A stretch of 64,000 nt of DNA from CAMCXE01 sp046347475 (GTDB taxonomy: Bacteria > Pseudomonadota > Gammaproteobacteria > Pseudomonadales > Cellvibrionaceae): assembly GCA_046347475.1 (NCBI GenBank), contig JAXMGD010000005.1:248001-312000 (forward strand). Reading direction: 5' to 3'. Under the pieces are notes generated by a model. The model did not search any database. It was not told where the DNA came from and saw nothing but the letters and a program-made list of their open reading frames with translations. Below, one piece after another: positions 1 to 9,138 of this stretch (positions are counted from its first letter, which is position 1; the number at the start of each line of letters is the position of its first letter). The position numbers and the translations under genes were made by a program.

Positions 1-67
1 CCTTGCGATAGCTCGTGCATGGCCAGCCGAGTAAGGCTGGGCGGTGTGTTTTCAGTGGGGGTTCCGA

Positions 68-841
68 GTGTTCAAGCGTTTAAGTCAATGGTTAAAAGGG
101 GCGAAAGCCGCGGTGCAAACGAATAACCGGGTGAATGCCCTTTGGGGGGATGCCGAGTCGGAATTAATTTTATGGAATGAACAACAGCGCGGCTTGGGCC
201 GTTTGGAATTGCCTGGCCGCTCAGGGTTATTTCACAGCGCCTTACTCGGCGTGGATATTTGGGAAAATCAATTATTAATAGACATGCCTTTTCCGTCGCC
301 ACCCATTGATTTATTGCTGCCACAGACTCAATGCAAAATATCATTTATGAAGCAGCAGCAATTATTGCAATTGCTGGTGCAAGTTGAAGAGCGATTAATA
401 TTTGAAGGGCGCAGCGCGCTACTGTTGAAAATAGTACAACGGGAATTTCATTGTGATCGAAGGACCGCCGCGCGCATTGGGTTTGCCCGTGGGCACTGGC
501 CGCTGGTGCGCTTGCAAATCCCCATGGGTGAGCAGGTGCGCGCTAGGGTGATCAATTTATCCTCTGGCGGTGCGCTACTGAATATTTTTGGTAAACACGA
601 TGGATTTATTCAGGCTAAAGCCGCCTTGGCTGTGAAGATAGAATTGACCGATGGCAGCTGTATCGATGTCAAAGCGGCGATTAAATCGGTGAGTTACTAC
701 CGCAGGCCCTGCCAGCATACGCAATTTAGAGTGCAGTTTCTGGCCCTCAGCGAAAGCGATCAACGTAAATTAGATATCTATATAGCCAACCAATACGACA
801 GGGCGAATAAAGAGGTTGTCTTAGCGGCAAGTCTCGTGTAG
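68..841 (+). CDS. PilZ-domain (c-di-GMP binding) protein, YcgR-like
   Basis: Predicted cyclic-di-GMP receptor. The C-terminal half carries the PilZ signature: an arginine-rich RRTAAR segment followed about 30 residues later by NLSSGGA, the (D/N)xSxxG motif. The N-terminal half is a beta-rich region of the length of the YcgR N-terminal domain. The GTG at 68 is preceded by GGGGG six bases upstream; an in-frame GTG at 44 is also possible. It lies directly before the MSHA pilin genes, so a role in coupling c-di-GMP to pilus or surface behaviour is plausible but inferred. Its stop is followed by about 530 bases without a gene. Confidence 0.75.
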   Translation: MFKRLSQWLKGAKAAVQTNNRVNALWGDAESELILWNEQQRGLGRLELPGRSGLFHSALLGVDIWENQLLIDMPFPSPPIDLLLPQTQCKISFMKQQQLLQLLVQVEERLIFEGRSALLLKIVQREFHCDRRTAARIGFARGHWPLVRLQIPMGEQVRARVINLSSGGALLNIFGKHDGFIQAKAALAVKIELTDGSCIDVKAAIKSVSYYRRPCQHTQFRVQFLALSESDQRKLDIYIANQYDRANKEVVLAASLV

Positions 842-1372
842 CCCGAGGAAAATTTAAAGGCGCTTGATCTAGTCGTTTTTATCGCTCAAGCGGGTGAAGC
901 CCTTATCCAATGGTAATACCGGGTGGTGGTGGCTTAGGCTGCCGTTGAAGCATTTATACAGCCTTCATTAAATCAGTACCCAAACCCACCGACTAATACA
1001 CCGCACTATTTAACTGCCAATTCCCGCCTGATGGCATTTAATTTCTGCGTCAATATGCCACTGTTGATCATTTCTAGCCATTTCTCTGGCGCTGAAACCT
1101 AATGTTCAGCGCGCAATTCTAAAAGCCATTATTTTGGCGTTTAAATATAATGAGATTGGAAAAAATGCTCGTTGAATAGAGCAAGATTTCATATTCCCAC
1201 TTCACCACGAATTTTGGCATGCAGCTATATTTAAATAAACATGGGGCTTGAATCATCGGGACTCATTTTGGGAGCTGCGTACCCTGTTAAGGCTGTTAAT
1301 CAGTGGAAAAGGACTGCTTACAGGGGGTTTAGGAGTTAGCTATATTAAATTTTAGAGGTGGAGATTCACACA
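842..1372. other. Intergenic region upstream of mshA-like gene
   Basis: No coding region is supported here. It contains a perfect 8-bp stem (GCGCTGAA/TTCAGCGC, 1089-1096 and 1105-1112) and a TATAAT hexamer at 1146-1151 without a convincing -35. A GAGGTGGAG ribosome-binding site at about 1355-1363 serves the downstream pilin gene. The length suggests that regulatory sequence for the pilin operon lies here. Confidence 0.4.
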
Positions 1373-1777
1373 ATGGGCAAACAACAATCCGGCTTTACGT
1401 TGATTGAGCTGATAGCTGTTATCGTTATTCTAGGTATTCTGGCAGCCACTGCGGTGCCGCGTTTTGTTAACTTGCAGGGAGAGGCTGCTACCGCTGCCAC
1501 TCGAGGTGTAGCCGGCAGTATTGAAAGTGCATCAGCACTGAACCATGCTGTTGATGTTGCGGTTGCAGCAGGCCTCACCGATACAACCACTGATCCATTT
1601 TATAATGTGGATAATTGCCAGGATGGCGCTCTGCTTCTGCAAAATGGCGCTCTGCCTTCCGGCTACAGTATTGCTTCTACTGCAGTGGCCGATGGCGCAA
1701 CAGTTACCTGCACCCTTACCGGGCCGAGCAGTACAACCGCATCCTTTACTATTATTGGCGCCGCGGGAGGCTTGTAA
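1373..1777 (+). CDS. mshA: MSHA-type major pilin (type IV pilin)
   Basis: Type IVa pilin precursor. The prepilin peptidase site is QSGFTLIE, with Gly before Phe+1 and Glu+5, followed by a roughly 20-residue hydrophobic helix (LIAVIVILGILAATAVP). The leader is short (MGKQQSG), as in MshA. The C-terminal part holds a Cys pair (NCQDG ... TCTL) that could form the pilin disulfide loop. ATG 1373 has GAGGTGGAG nine bases upstream; the GTG at 1358 overlaps that site and is unlikely to be the start. It is the first of six consecutive prepilin or accessory genes in mshACDOPQ order and is followed by two hairpins, as expected for a highly expressed major pilin separated from the minor pilins. Confidence 0.8.
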   Translation: MGKQQSGFTLIELIAVIVILGILAATAVPRFVNLQGEAATAATRGVAGSIESASALNHAVDVAVAAGLTDTTTDPFYNVDNCQDGALLLQNGALPSGYSIASTAVADGATVTCTLTGPSSTTASFTIIGAAGGL

Positions 1778-1793
1778 CCTGGCCATGTGATTT

Positions 1794-1879
1794 AATAACT
1801 CACCTACTGGTGCGTTATTGAATAAATTCATCTCGAAGATGTGCGTAAAAAGGCTTGGGTTTATTCCCAAGCCTTTTTT
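1794..1879 (+). terminator. Tandem hairpins ending the major pilin transcript
   Basis: The first hairpin is AATAAC.CACC TACT GGTG.GTTATT at 1794-1819. The second is a classic rho-independent terminator with arms AAAAAGGCTTGGG (1847-1859) and CCCAAGCC (1866-1873), then a T run (1874-1879). Any reading frame starting at the GTG at 1841 would run through this terminator, which argues for a later start of the next gene. Confidence 0.85.
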
Positions 1880-1915
1880 ATGGTCTACATTATCTACGGG
1901 CAGAGTGTGGAAACC

Positions 1916-2371
1916 ATGGGCATGAAAGCGGAGTGCTGCACTAGCAGAGGATTTACGCTAATCGAATTAATCGCTGTATTAGTGATAGTTGGGGTAATTT
2001 CTGTGGCGGCCGTTGGGAAGTTTATGTCGCCGGACTTACACGCACTGCAAGCGGCGCGGGATCAAACACTGCTGTGTGTGCAGGGTGCGCAGCAGCTGGC
2101 CATGTCCCAGGCGCGGTCTGTGCGCGTGTTGCTCAGTGGCACTATGCTTGATGTGCGTAAAGACGCGAATAACGATGGCGTATTTGCCAGCAGCGAAAGT
2201 GTTGTGTTGGGGCCTGTGACCTATCCAATTACCCTCGCTCAAGGGGTGAGTATCTCCACTCACAGCTTAAATTTTAATAGCCTCGGTGAAGTGGCTAGCA
2301 GCACCATTACACTCACACAGCAATCTCGCACCCTCACCATTAACCTCAGCGCCACTGGGTTTGCACGCTGA
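1916..2371 (+). CDS. mshC: MshC-like minor pilin / GspH-type pseudopilin
   Basis: Prepilin-like protein of about 151 residues with the processing site SRGFTLIE and a hydrophobic helix (LIAVLVIVGVISVAAVGKF). After the helix it resembles GspH/FimT-type pseudopilins, with the region DQTLLCVQGAQQLAMSQARSV. It follows the major pilin and precedes MshD-, MshO-, MshP- and MshQ-like genes, matching the MshC slot. ATG 1916 or ATG 1922 is preferred because the GTG at 1841 lies inside the upstream terminator; the ribosome-binding site is weak (GTGGA, 1906-1910). Role: a minor pilin that probably primes or caps the pilus. Confidence 0.7.
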   Translation: MGMKAECCTSRGFTLIELIAVLVIVGVISVAAVGKFMSPDLHALQAARDQTLLCVQGAQQLAMSQARSVRVLLSGTMLDVRKDANNDGVFASSESVVLGPVTYPITLAQGVSISTHSLNFNSLGEVASSTITLTQQSRTLTINLSATGFAR

Positions 2372-2608
2372 GGTTTGTGGGTTTTACCGCCCCGGTTGAA
2401 ATTGCTTGCTACACTTAAGGCAAAGCACCGTGCTGAGTATTGGCTATTCGGTTTGCCTTTGATCACAGCCGTTTAATTGCCCATAGGCGCGGCGATTAAA
2501 AACGTCATAGGCATTTGCAAATGGGCCGCTGTAACGGTCGGTTAATACGGCTGTAGTTATTTCTCACAATAATAATGCACATTCAGACGAGACAATTGCT
2601 GGATCAAT

Positions 2609-3100
2609 ATGCGGATTCACAGGGCAACTCAACAGCGTTCTTATCGCCATACCGGCGGCTTTACGCTGGTGGAATTATTATTTTTTTTAGTGGTAGTCGC
2701 TATTGGTTTGGGGGGATTGTTAAAGGTATTTAATGATGCCGTTTTGCATTCGGTTGACCCTGTGTTGCGGGTTAAAGCGGTGGAAAAAACTCAGGCATTA
2801 TTAGATGAAATCCTTGCGCGCAAATTTGATGAAAACACGCCTAGCGGTGGCTACCCGCCCTGCAATTCTGCAGGCGCAACAGCCTGTGCAGGCATTAGCG
2901 CCGACAGCGGGTACGATGATGTGGGGGATTACAATGGCTACAGCGACAGCAGCGATACCGGCCTGGTTGTGAGTGTTGCGGTACAAAATGCGGGTACTGA
3001 AATTGGCGTGACTAACACCAATGCGCGCCGTATTACCGTCACAACCCTGATGAGTGATGGCTCTAAGGTGGTGTTAAGTGCCTATAAACTTAACTTCTAG
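2609..3100 (+). CDS. mshD: MshD-like minor pilin (PilV/GspI-type)
   Basis: 163-residue prepilin-like protein. The leader ends RHTGGFTLVE, followed by a hydrophobic helix (LLFFLVVVAIGLGGLLKVF), then the KTQALLDEILARKFDENTP segment typical of MshD and GspI-like minor pilins, where an amphipathic helix is followed by a Cys-containing loop (PPCNSAGATACAG). It overlaps the next gene. A weak inverted repeat (AAGGCAAA/TTTGCCTT, about 2418-2460) lies in the 237-base gap before it. Function as a minor pilin is inferred from family and order. Confidence 0.72.
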   Translation: MRIHRATQQRSYRHTGGFTLVELLFFLVVVAIGLGGLLKVFNDAVLHSVDPVLRVKAVEKTQALLDEILARKFDENTPSGGYPPCNSAGATACAGISADSGYDDVGDYNGYSDSSDTGLVVSVAVQNAGTEIGVTNTNARRITVTTLMSDGSKVVLSAYKLNF

Positions 3101-3920
3101 GCCATTAAGCCATGCCTCTTGGGTGCGTCGTTTGCACGCTGTGCCGTCTACACAGTTGGGTTTTACCCTGGTTGAATTAATTTTTGTGCTAGTGATTTTG
3201 GGGTTGGTGGGCGCCATTGGCAGTAGTTTTTTAGTTGATACCATGGATATGTATCAGCGCACCGCTAATCGCGTAAAGCTCATGCAAAAAGGCCGCGTAG
3301 CGATTGAACAAATGAGCCGGTATTTGCGCGCGGCGGTGCCCAATTCTGTGCGGGTAAGCGCCAGCGGAAAATGCTTGGAATTTGTCCCCTCCGTAGCTGG
3401 TGGTTATTATTTAAATGCCTTGCCGGATAGTGAAAATGGCGGCACAGCGAGCAGTTCGGTAGCTATAGCCCCCTTAACCTATTCTGGCAGTGCTGCGAGC
3501 TTTTTTATTGTTGCACCCTTAACTTCGGCCGATATTTATACGGCGGCCAGTACCTCAGCGCGGGCAGCTGTGAGTGCTGTGGCTACCAATAGTGTCACTT
3601 TGTCAGGTGCAAAATTATTCAGCCGAAATTCGCCCGCTCGCCGCTATTATTTAGCGTCTAACCCGAAGCGATTTTGTTTAGTCAGTGGCAATCTTTATCG
3701 TTATAGCAGCTATGGTTTTTTAACCTCGACGTTGGATGATACCAGCCCCGGTGGTAGCGCTGATTTGATGTTGAATCAAATCAATCAAAGTGCATCCAGC
3801 TTTTCTATCTCCGCCGGTAGCGAGCAGCGCAATACGTCTATTGCCCTGCAATTATCCTTAACAGCCGGTAGTGAAACGGTGGTTATACGCCACCAGGTAT
3901 TGGTGCGCAATGTACCCTAA
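3078..3920 (+). CDS. mshO: MshO-like minor pilin
   Basis: Prepilin with processing site TQLGFTLVE and hydrophobic helix (LIFVLVILGLVGAIGSSFLVDTM), then YQRTANRVKLMQKGRVAIEQMSRYLRAAVPNSV, the pattern of MshO and PulJ/GspJ-type minor pilins. About 280 residues. The GTG at 3078 overlaps the preceding gene by 23 bases and gives an unusually long leader; in-frame GTG codons at 3123 and 3141 would give leaders closer to the norm. No strong ribosome-binding site decides between them. The overlap implies translational coupling with the MshD-like gene. Confidence 0.7.
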   Translation: MPINLTSRPLSHASWVRRLHAVPSTQLGFTLVELIFVLVILGLVGAIGSSFLVDTMDMYQRTANRVKLMQKGRVAIEQMSRYLRAAVPNSVRVSASGKCLEFVPSVAGGYYLNALPDSENGGTASSSVAIAPLTYSGSAASFFIVAPLTSADIYTAASTSARAAVSAVATNSVTLSGAKLFSRNSPARRYYLASNPKRFCLVSGNLYRYSSYGFLTSTLDDTSPGGSADLMLNQINQSASSFSISAGSEQRNTSIALQLSLTAGSETVVIRHQVLVRNVP

Positions 3921-4425
3921 TACAAAGCACTTTAATAAAACGTACCTTAATAAAAAGCACTGGAACGCAAAGTCCATTAACGCAACGCGCTCAAATCGAT
4001 GTTTGCCAATTGCGCAACAAGCGGGTTTTTTAATTCCTACTGCATTATTTATTGTGGTTGCCCTGGGGGCTTTGGCAATTGCGATTGCGCGTATGGCAGG
4101 CTCGGCCAATAGCATGGCGCTTAGGGAGGCATTAAGTGCGCAAGCATTTTTTGCCGCTGAATCAGGCGTTCAATTAGGTTTGTACACACTTTATAACGGT
4201 GCCACTACCCGCGCGCAAACCACCGCTAATTGCACGAGTTTGGATGTGGCGTCACAGGCATTTACCGCTACAGGTTTAAAGGCATGCTCTGTTACGTTTG
4301 ACTGCGCCACGACTACTGATGCAGGCAATACACGCAGTTTTTATTTAATTACAGCGACGGCTAGTTGCGGCAGTGCTGATTTAGCCACTAGCCGTGTGTT
4401 AACGGTTAAAGCGAGTATGCAGTAA
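3910..4425 (+). CDS. mshP: MshP-like pilus accessory protein (PilX-type)
   Basis: About 171 residues. A hydrophobic segment (GFLIPTALFIVVALGALAIAIARM) follows QQAGF, and the next region, LREALSAQAFFAAESGVQLGLYTL, is the PilX/MshP-type signature in which Ala-Glu-Ser-Gly marks the helix end. The basic stretch before the helix is longer than usual. ATG 3910 overlaps the end of the MshO-like gene by 11 bases; an upstream in-frame start at 3871 is less likely. The stop overlaps the start of the MshQ-like gene (TAATG at 4423). Confidence 0.7.
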   Translation: MYPNTKHFNKTYLNKKHWNAKSINATRSNRCLPIAQQAGFLIPTALFIVVALGALAIAIARMAGSANSMALREALSAQAFFAAESGVQLGLYTLYNGATTRAQTTANCTSLDVASQAFTATGLKACSVTFDCATTTDAGNTRSFYLITATASCGSADLATSRVLTVKASMQ

Positions 4426-7400
4426 TGCGCGGATACTATAAGTTGCATCTGTTGGTAAGCGCACTGTGCTTACTTGCTTCTCTAAATGGATTTGCAGCGA
4501 CCTGTGCCAGTTTATTTCCCGATGGCTTGCAATCACATACGGCAAGCACAGGCAGAGTTACTTTAAACTCCGGCGCAGTGGTGAATAATTCAGGTTCTGT
4601 ATTAACTGGCCCCTTGATAACTAATAATGCCGGTTCTGGCAGTTGTGGCACCGGGGTTACCTGTACGATCAGTGGTACCGCCTCGCCCGGTCAATCAATG
4701 ACTATTTCCGGTGGTACCGGCGCCAATGGGGCGATAAATGTCAGCAGTGGTACTCCGAGTTTTGCGGCGGGCAACTATACATCACTGAATATTAGTAATA
4801 CCTACAGCCTCACCTTTTCAACCTCGGCGGGTAATTATTATTTTACGGGTGACTGGATACTCGGCGACAGCACAACTATTAATTTCGCGCCAGGTAATTA
4901 TTATATTAATGGGAATATTTATTTTAACGGGAGCGGAAGCAAACAGCTAAGAATCAGCAGTACAGGCGCAGTAAATATCTACGTCAATGGTCAAATTGTT
5001 ATGGGCGGAGTGGTGACCACCCCCAGCGTATCCTCCCGTTACTTGTTGATTTACGCCAATGGCAGTATTGACGTAAACGGTGCGAGCACGATTCACGCAT
5101 TTTTATATTCACACAACAGTACCGTTACACTGAATTCCACGGCTGTGGTATACGGTGGCTTGTCGGGTTCTAACGTTACATTAAACGGTGCCCAAACGGT
5201 TTATTACGAATCTACCGAAATCAGCAACGCGGCATTTGGCAGTTTTTGCACGGCGTCGGCGGCAAGTTTAAATAATTTTTTAATTGATGTAGGCGGTGGT
5301 ACCGGAAGCAACTGTGCGGCATCAACCATCAATATAACGGCGCGCGATTCTAGCAACGCAACACTCACCGCTTACGCCGGTACAGTAAGTATTTCAACAT
5401 CCACTGCAAATGGTGATTGGGCAAAAACGGCGACGGCGGCCGATGCTTATGGCACCCTTACCGCAGGCGCCACTGACTCAGGTGCAGCAACCTATGTATT
5501 TAATGCCTCCGATGCAGGCACTATTTCCATTAATTTAACCGATACCCACGCTGAGAGTTTAACCATTAGTTTAAATGACAGCTCGGCAGGTGTAACGAGC
5601 ACATCAAGTACACTCGCATTTAGCCGCAATGCATTTGTGGTTACGAGCACGGATGGTTTAGCGAGCGATATTATTGCAGGGCGCACCCACAGTTTGCGGG
5701 TGACTATGATGAAACAAGATACCAGTGGTACCAGTTGTTCCGCGGCAAGTGATTATAATGTCAGTGGTGTAAAAGCCTGGTTAACCCGCGCAAGCTCCGA
5801 CCCAGCTGGCACGGCGCCGAATCTAATTAATAGCAGTAACGCATCCGTGTCCTTACCCAATGCGAAACCGGGTTCAAATAACGTCACACTAAATTTTTCC
5901 AGCGGAATCGCCAATTTCACCTTATCGACTTCTGATGTGGGTAAATATGCGCTGAATTTTGCCGACAGCAGTAACAGTTATGCCAGTTCAGAAATTACCG
6001 GTTCGTCATCCACCTATGTGGTGCGGCCGTTTGGTTTTTATATTGCGGTTACCTCAAACCCCGCTGCATCTTCAGATTCCGGCAGTGTATTTACTACGGC
6101 AGGCACCAATTTTACTGTGAGCGTTACCGCCAAAGCTTACTCCGCAGCTGATGATGCCAATAGCGATGGTGTGCCGGATAATCACGCCGATACAAACGCT
6201 GCCAATAATGCCAACCTGGCCGATAACACGACCTTGGCTAAATTCGGCGCTGAATCTCCAGCGGAAACCATTACCCTAAGCTCGGCCCTGCGCTTACCCT
6301 CCGGTGGTGTAGATCCCGGTTTAAGTGACGGTGATGCGACGGCGAGCGACGGTCGAATTGTCAGTAGTTTCACCAGTGGTGTGGGCTCCACTACGCAGGT
6401 GTATTTTGCTGAGGTCGGCATTATTGAAATCGCCGCGACTATTACCGACAGTGATTACTTGGGGGCAGGCACCACCCCCACGGCAAACATGGTGAGCCGT
6501 TCAGGCTATGTTGGCCGTTTTAAGCCCTACCAATTTGCTGCCTCGGCGGTAAGCATTACGCCTTTTTGCAGTGTTTCTACCGCTTTTAATTATTTATCAA
6601 AAGACTTTACCGCCAATTTAACCCTCGCCGCCCAGAGTCAACAGGCTAGCACTACGCAAAATTACACGGGCACTTTTGCTAAGTTAACCTCGGCGGGCTA
6701 TAGCCTAAAAGCACGCGACACAACCAGCGCAACCAATTTAACGAGCCGCATGCAATTAACGAGTTTAACGGGCACCTGGAGCAACGGGCAGGTCAGCGCC
6801 GTGGTGAATACGAATTTGGCCCGTGCCAGCGCCCCGGATGGCCCTTTTACCACCACTAAAGTGGGCGCCACAATTAGTGATACCGACTCGGTAAGTCTGC
6901 GCAGCGCCGATATCACATTTGATTCCGATGCCAACGGCAGCAACGATGCTCTGCTATTGGGGCAGAGTGTTTTTTATTTTGGTCGCCTGCGTTTAGATGA
7001 CGCCTTTGGCCCGGAAACCGCTAATTTAAATGTCAGTTTTCAAACGGATTATTGGAGTGGTTCCATTTGGTCCCGCAACACGGCTGATAGCTGTACCACC
7101 ATCGCTACCAGTGCCATAACCTATCCCTCTGGGGCAATTAATGTCACCGGCAATCGCACCGTCACGGTGGGGGCGGGGAGTACCACGGGCACTTATAACA
7201 GCTTGGCGGGCAGCGCAGTAAATTTTGCATCCGGCGATGCCGGGCATTATTTTTCAGCGCCAGGCAGCGGAAAAACAGGCAGTTTTTTAGTGGATGTGGA
7301 TTTAAATAACTATGCCTGGTTGCGTTTTGATTGGAATAACGACGCCAGCTACAGCAACGATACCGCTCTGCCAAGTGCCCGTTATACCTTTGGTACCTAC

Positions 7401-7448
7401 AGAGGCAATGATCGAACTTTGTTTTGGCAGGATTCTTCTGTGCCTTAA
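4425..7448 (+). CDS. mshQ: MshQ-like large secreted pilus-associated protein
   Basis: 1007 residues with an N-terminal signal peptide (LHLLVSALCLLASLNGFAA|TC). The first quarter is a Ser/Thr/Gly/Asn-rich beta-solenoid-like region (repeated TLNSGAVVNNSGS- and NGSG-type stretches). The remainder matches the layout of the C-terminal domain of MshQ proteins (DUF6701 type), with Ig-like strands and conserved motifs such as GRFKPYQFA, FYFGRLRLDDAFGPE and the terminal ARYTFGTYRGNDR. It is the last gene of the msh series here, one base into the MshP-like gene. MshQ is thought to be an exported component of the pilus, possibly tip- or surface-associated; its exact role is unknown. Confidence 0.75.
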   Translation: MRGYYKLHLLVSALCLLASLNGFAATCASLFPDGLQSHTASTGRVTLNSGAVVNNSGSVLTGPLITNNAGSGSCGTGVTCTISGTASPGQSMTISGGTGANGAINVSSGTPSFAAGNYTSLNISNTYSLTFSTSAGNYYFTGDWILGDSTTINFAPGNYYINGNIYFNGSGSKQLRISSTGAVNIYVNGQIVMGGVVTTPSVSSRYLLIYANGSIDVNGASTIHAFLYSHNSTVTLNSTAVVYGGLSGSNVTLNGAQTVYYESTEISNAAFGSFCTASAASLNNFLIDVGGGTGSNCAASTINITARDSSNATLTAYAGTVSISTSTANGDWAKTATAADAYGTLTAGATDSGAATYVFNASDAGTISINLTDTHAESLTISLNDSSAGVTSTSSTLAFSRNAFVVTSTDGLASDIIAGRTHSLRVTMMKQDTSGTSCSAASDYNVSGVKAWLTRASSDPAGTAPNLINSSNASVSLPNAKPGSNNVTLNFSSGIANFTLSTSDVGKYALNFADSSNSYASSEITGSSSTYVVRPFGFYIAVTSNPAASSDSGSVFTTAGTNFTVSVTAKAYSAADDANSDGVPDNHADTNAANNANLADNTTLAKFGAESPAETITLSSALRLPSGGVDPGLSDGDATASDGRIVSSFTSGVGSTTQVYFAEVGIIEIAATITDSDYLGAGTTPTANMVSRSGYVGRFKPYQFAASAVSITPFCSVSTAFNYLSKDFTANLTLAAQSQQASTTQNYTGTFAKLTSAGYSLKARDTTSATNLTSRMQLTSLTGTWSNGQVSAVVNTNLARASAPDGPFTTTKVGATISDTDSVSLRSADITFDSDANGSNDALLLGQSVFYFGRLRLDDAFGPETANLNVSFQTDYWSGSIWSRNTADSCTTIATSAITYPSGAINVTGNRTVTVGAGSTTGTYNSLAGSAVNFASGDAGHYFSAPGSGKTGSFLVDVDLNNYAWLRFDWNNDASYSNDTALPSARYTFGTYRGNDRTLFWQDSSVP

Positions 7449-7515
7449 TAAGCCCCTAAAGTCTTAGCCCATTGGGCCGATAACAGGAGTACATACTGTG
7501 TTTGAGGAGCCATCT

Positions 7516-7893
7516 GTGAATACACAAGCCGCATTGAAGTCGTACGCTAAAGTCCAGTACCGCTCAAATGTTGATGTGGCCTCGCCGCATAAGCTGATTG
7601 ATATGTTGTTTGATGGCGCTATTGAGCGTATTGCACAAGCCAAAGGGGCTATGCAATTTGGGGATATCGCCCTTAAAGGGCAGAAAATCAGTAGCGCAAT
7701 CAGTGTGGTGGGGGGCTTGCGTGAGAGCTTAAATACAGAAGCCGGCGGGGAGCTGGCGCATAATTTGGATAATCTTTACGTGTATATCCAACGCATTCTC
7801 ACCAACGCGCACAGCAAAAACGACATTAAATTATTGGATGAAGCGGCTACTTTGTTGGGGGAGTTACAATCGGCCTGGAAACAAATTGGCTAA
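7516..7893 (+). CDS. fliS: Flagellar export chaperone FliS
   Basis: About 125 residues and all-helical. FliS binds the C-terminus of flagellin in the cytoplasm and keeps it unpolymerised until export. The N-terminus NTQAALKSYAKVQ and the following SPHKLIDMLFDGAIERI are the family signature, with GGELAHNLDNLYVYIQRIL further on. GTG 7516 (GAGGAG seven bases upstream) gives the usual N-terminus; GTG 7498 would add six residues. No other flagellar gene is present; fliS normally follows fliD. Here it sits 67 bases after the pilus locus and is closed by a terminator. Confidence 0.85.
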   Translation: MNTQAALKSYAKVQYRSNVDVASPHKLIDMLFDGAIERIAQAKGAMQFGDIALKGQKISSAISVVGGLRESLNTEAGGELAHNLDNLYVYIQRILTNAHSKNDIKLLDEAATLLGELQSAWKQIG

Positions 7894-7928
7894 TTAATTC
7901 TGTCTAATGTTCAGGGTTAAATCGAGAT

Positions 7929-7953
7929 AGGCGCCTTTGGGCGCCTTATTCTT
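7929..7953. terminator. Bidirectional hairpin between fliS and degS-like gene
   Basis: Perfect 7-bp stem AGGCGCC TTTG GGCGCCT (7929-7946) followed by TATTCTTT. It lies between two convergent genes and overlaps the stop codon of the protease gene on the minus strand. Confidence 0.7.
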
Positions 7954-9127
7954 TGCTAGCGTTCAGTGCGCTGCCTTCTTGTTCTTTTAAATCTGGTTTG
8001 CTGCCCAACACGGCATTGAGCGTTTGAGTTTCTCCTTTGCGCCAAATTTCTATGGCCATAGCCTGGCCGGGGCGGGCTTTTAAAATTTCCTGCATTCCCA
8101 CGGTGCCATTGCCGACGGTTTGGCCATTAATTTTTAAAATAATGTCACCGGGCGTGAGGCCTGATTTATGGGCGGGGCCATTATTAAAAATCGCCGTTAC
8201 TACCACGCCGTTAATGGCTTGGAGATTGAGTTGCTGAGCTATTAATGGCGTGACCGGTTGCGCCTCAACCCCTAACCAGCCGCGCACTACCTTGCCCATC
8301 TCCACAATATCTTTTAACGACAGCAAAGCCGTGTCGGCGGGCACCGCAAGGCCGACGCCATCAAGGCTCGAATTGCCTAATCGATCCAAAATAGCCGTAT
8401 TGATGCCGAGTAGATTCCCCTGCGCATCAATCAAAGCTCCGCCGGAATTGCCTGGGTTAATGGCGGCATCGGTTTGAATGAAATTCTCCAGGGTACTAAT
8501 TCCCAGTCCGTGGCGGCCGGTGGCGGAAATAATACCCTGGGTTACGGTTTGGCCCATGCCAAACGGGTTGCCAATCGCCAGTACTACGTCGCCTACCTGG
8601 GCATTGCGGGGTGCGCCTATGCGAATAGCCGTGAGCTTATCGGCTTTAATGTGCAATACCGCCAAATCATTTTCTTCGTCCACCCCGACTAAGGTGGCCT
8701 GGGTTTCTCGCCCATCCTGTAATTGCACTACTACTTCATCTGCACCGCGAATAACGTGGATATTGGTAAGCAAATAACCGCTCTCGCTTACAATTACCCC
8801 ACTGCCGAGGGCCGACTGCATACGCTCTTGGCGCCCAAGGTCGGCTGAATTAAAAAAGTGTCGGTAGAGCGGGTCTTCAATCAAGCGCCGTCTGCGTTCT
8901 TGAATTTTGGTGCGGGTATAAATGTTAACTACTGCCGGTGCCGCGCGCTTGACCGCTTCGGCATAGGACACCGGGCCACTAAAGGTGCCGTATGATTGCG
9001 GTGCAATCGCAGGGGCCTTGAGCGCTGTTTGGTTGGGGCGCAGCTGAGGAAATAACCAAAGGCTAATGGCGGCGACCAATAAGCCTGTTAGCAGCGGCCA
9101 AACCAGGTATTCAAGGGCTTTTCGCAC
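7946..9127 (-). CDS. degS: DegS/AlgW-like periplasmic serine protease
   Basis: 393 residues. An N-terminal membrane anchor (VWPLLTGLLVAAISLWLF) is followed by a trypsin-like HtrA domain with the intact triad His124 (TNIHVI), Asp154 (ENDLAV) and Ser228 (NPGNSGGA), then a single PDZ domain (about 285-375; GWLGVEAQPV ... GLTPGDIILKING). One PDZ plus an uncleaved anchor is the DegS/AlgW layout rather than DegP. Known role: cleavage of the anti-sigma factor RseA/MucA in response to misfolded outer-membrane proteins. The C-terminal tail after the PDZ is polar and slightly long. It is 11 bases downstream of zapG and probably co-transcribed. Confidence 0.85.
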   Translation of the reverse strand: MRKALEYLVWPLLTGLLVAAISLWLFPQLRPNQTALKAPAIAPQSYGTFSGPVSYAEAVKRAAPAVVNIYTRTKIQERRRRLIEDPLYRHFFNSADLGRQERMQSALGSGVIVSESGYLLTNIHVIRGADEVVVQLQDGRETQATLVGVDEENDLAVLHIKADKLTAIRIGAPRNAQVGDVVLAIGNPFGMGQTVTQGIISATGRHGLGISTLENFIQTDAAINPGNSGGALIDAQGNLLGINTAILDRLGNSSLDGVGLAVPADTALLSLKDIVEMGKVVRGWLGVEAQPVTPLIAQQLNLQAINGVVVTAIFNNGPAHKSGLTPGDIILKINGQTVGNGTVGMQEILKARPGQAMAIEIWRKGETQTLNAVLGSKPDLKEQEGSALNASKE

Positions 9128-9138
9128 TGGGCGGGTGC

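Noticed and set aside
1841..1915. Upstream GTG start for the MshC-like protein
   Set aside because: The rho-independent terminator at 1847-1879 would lie inside the coding sequence, and prepilin leaders are short.
7516..7893. FliS considered as part of a flagellar cluster
   Set aside because: No flagellin, fliD or other flagellar gene is present on either side in the window.
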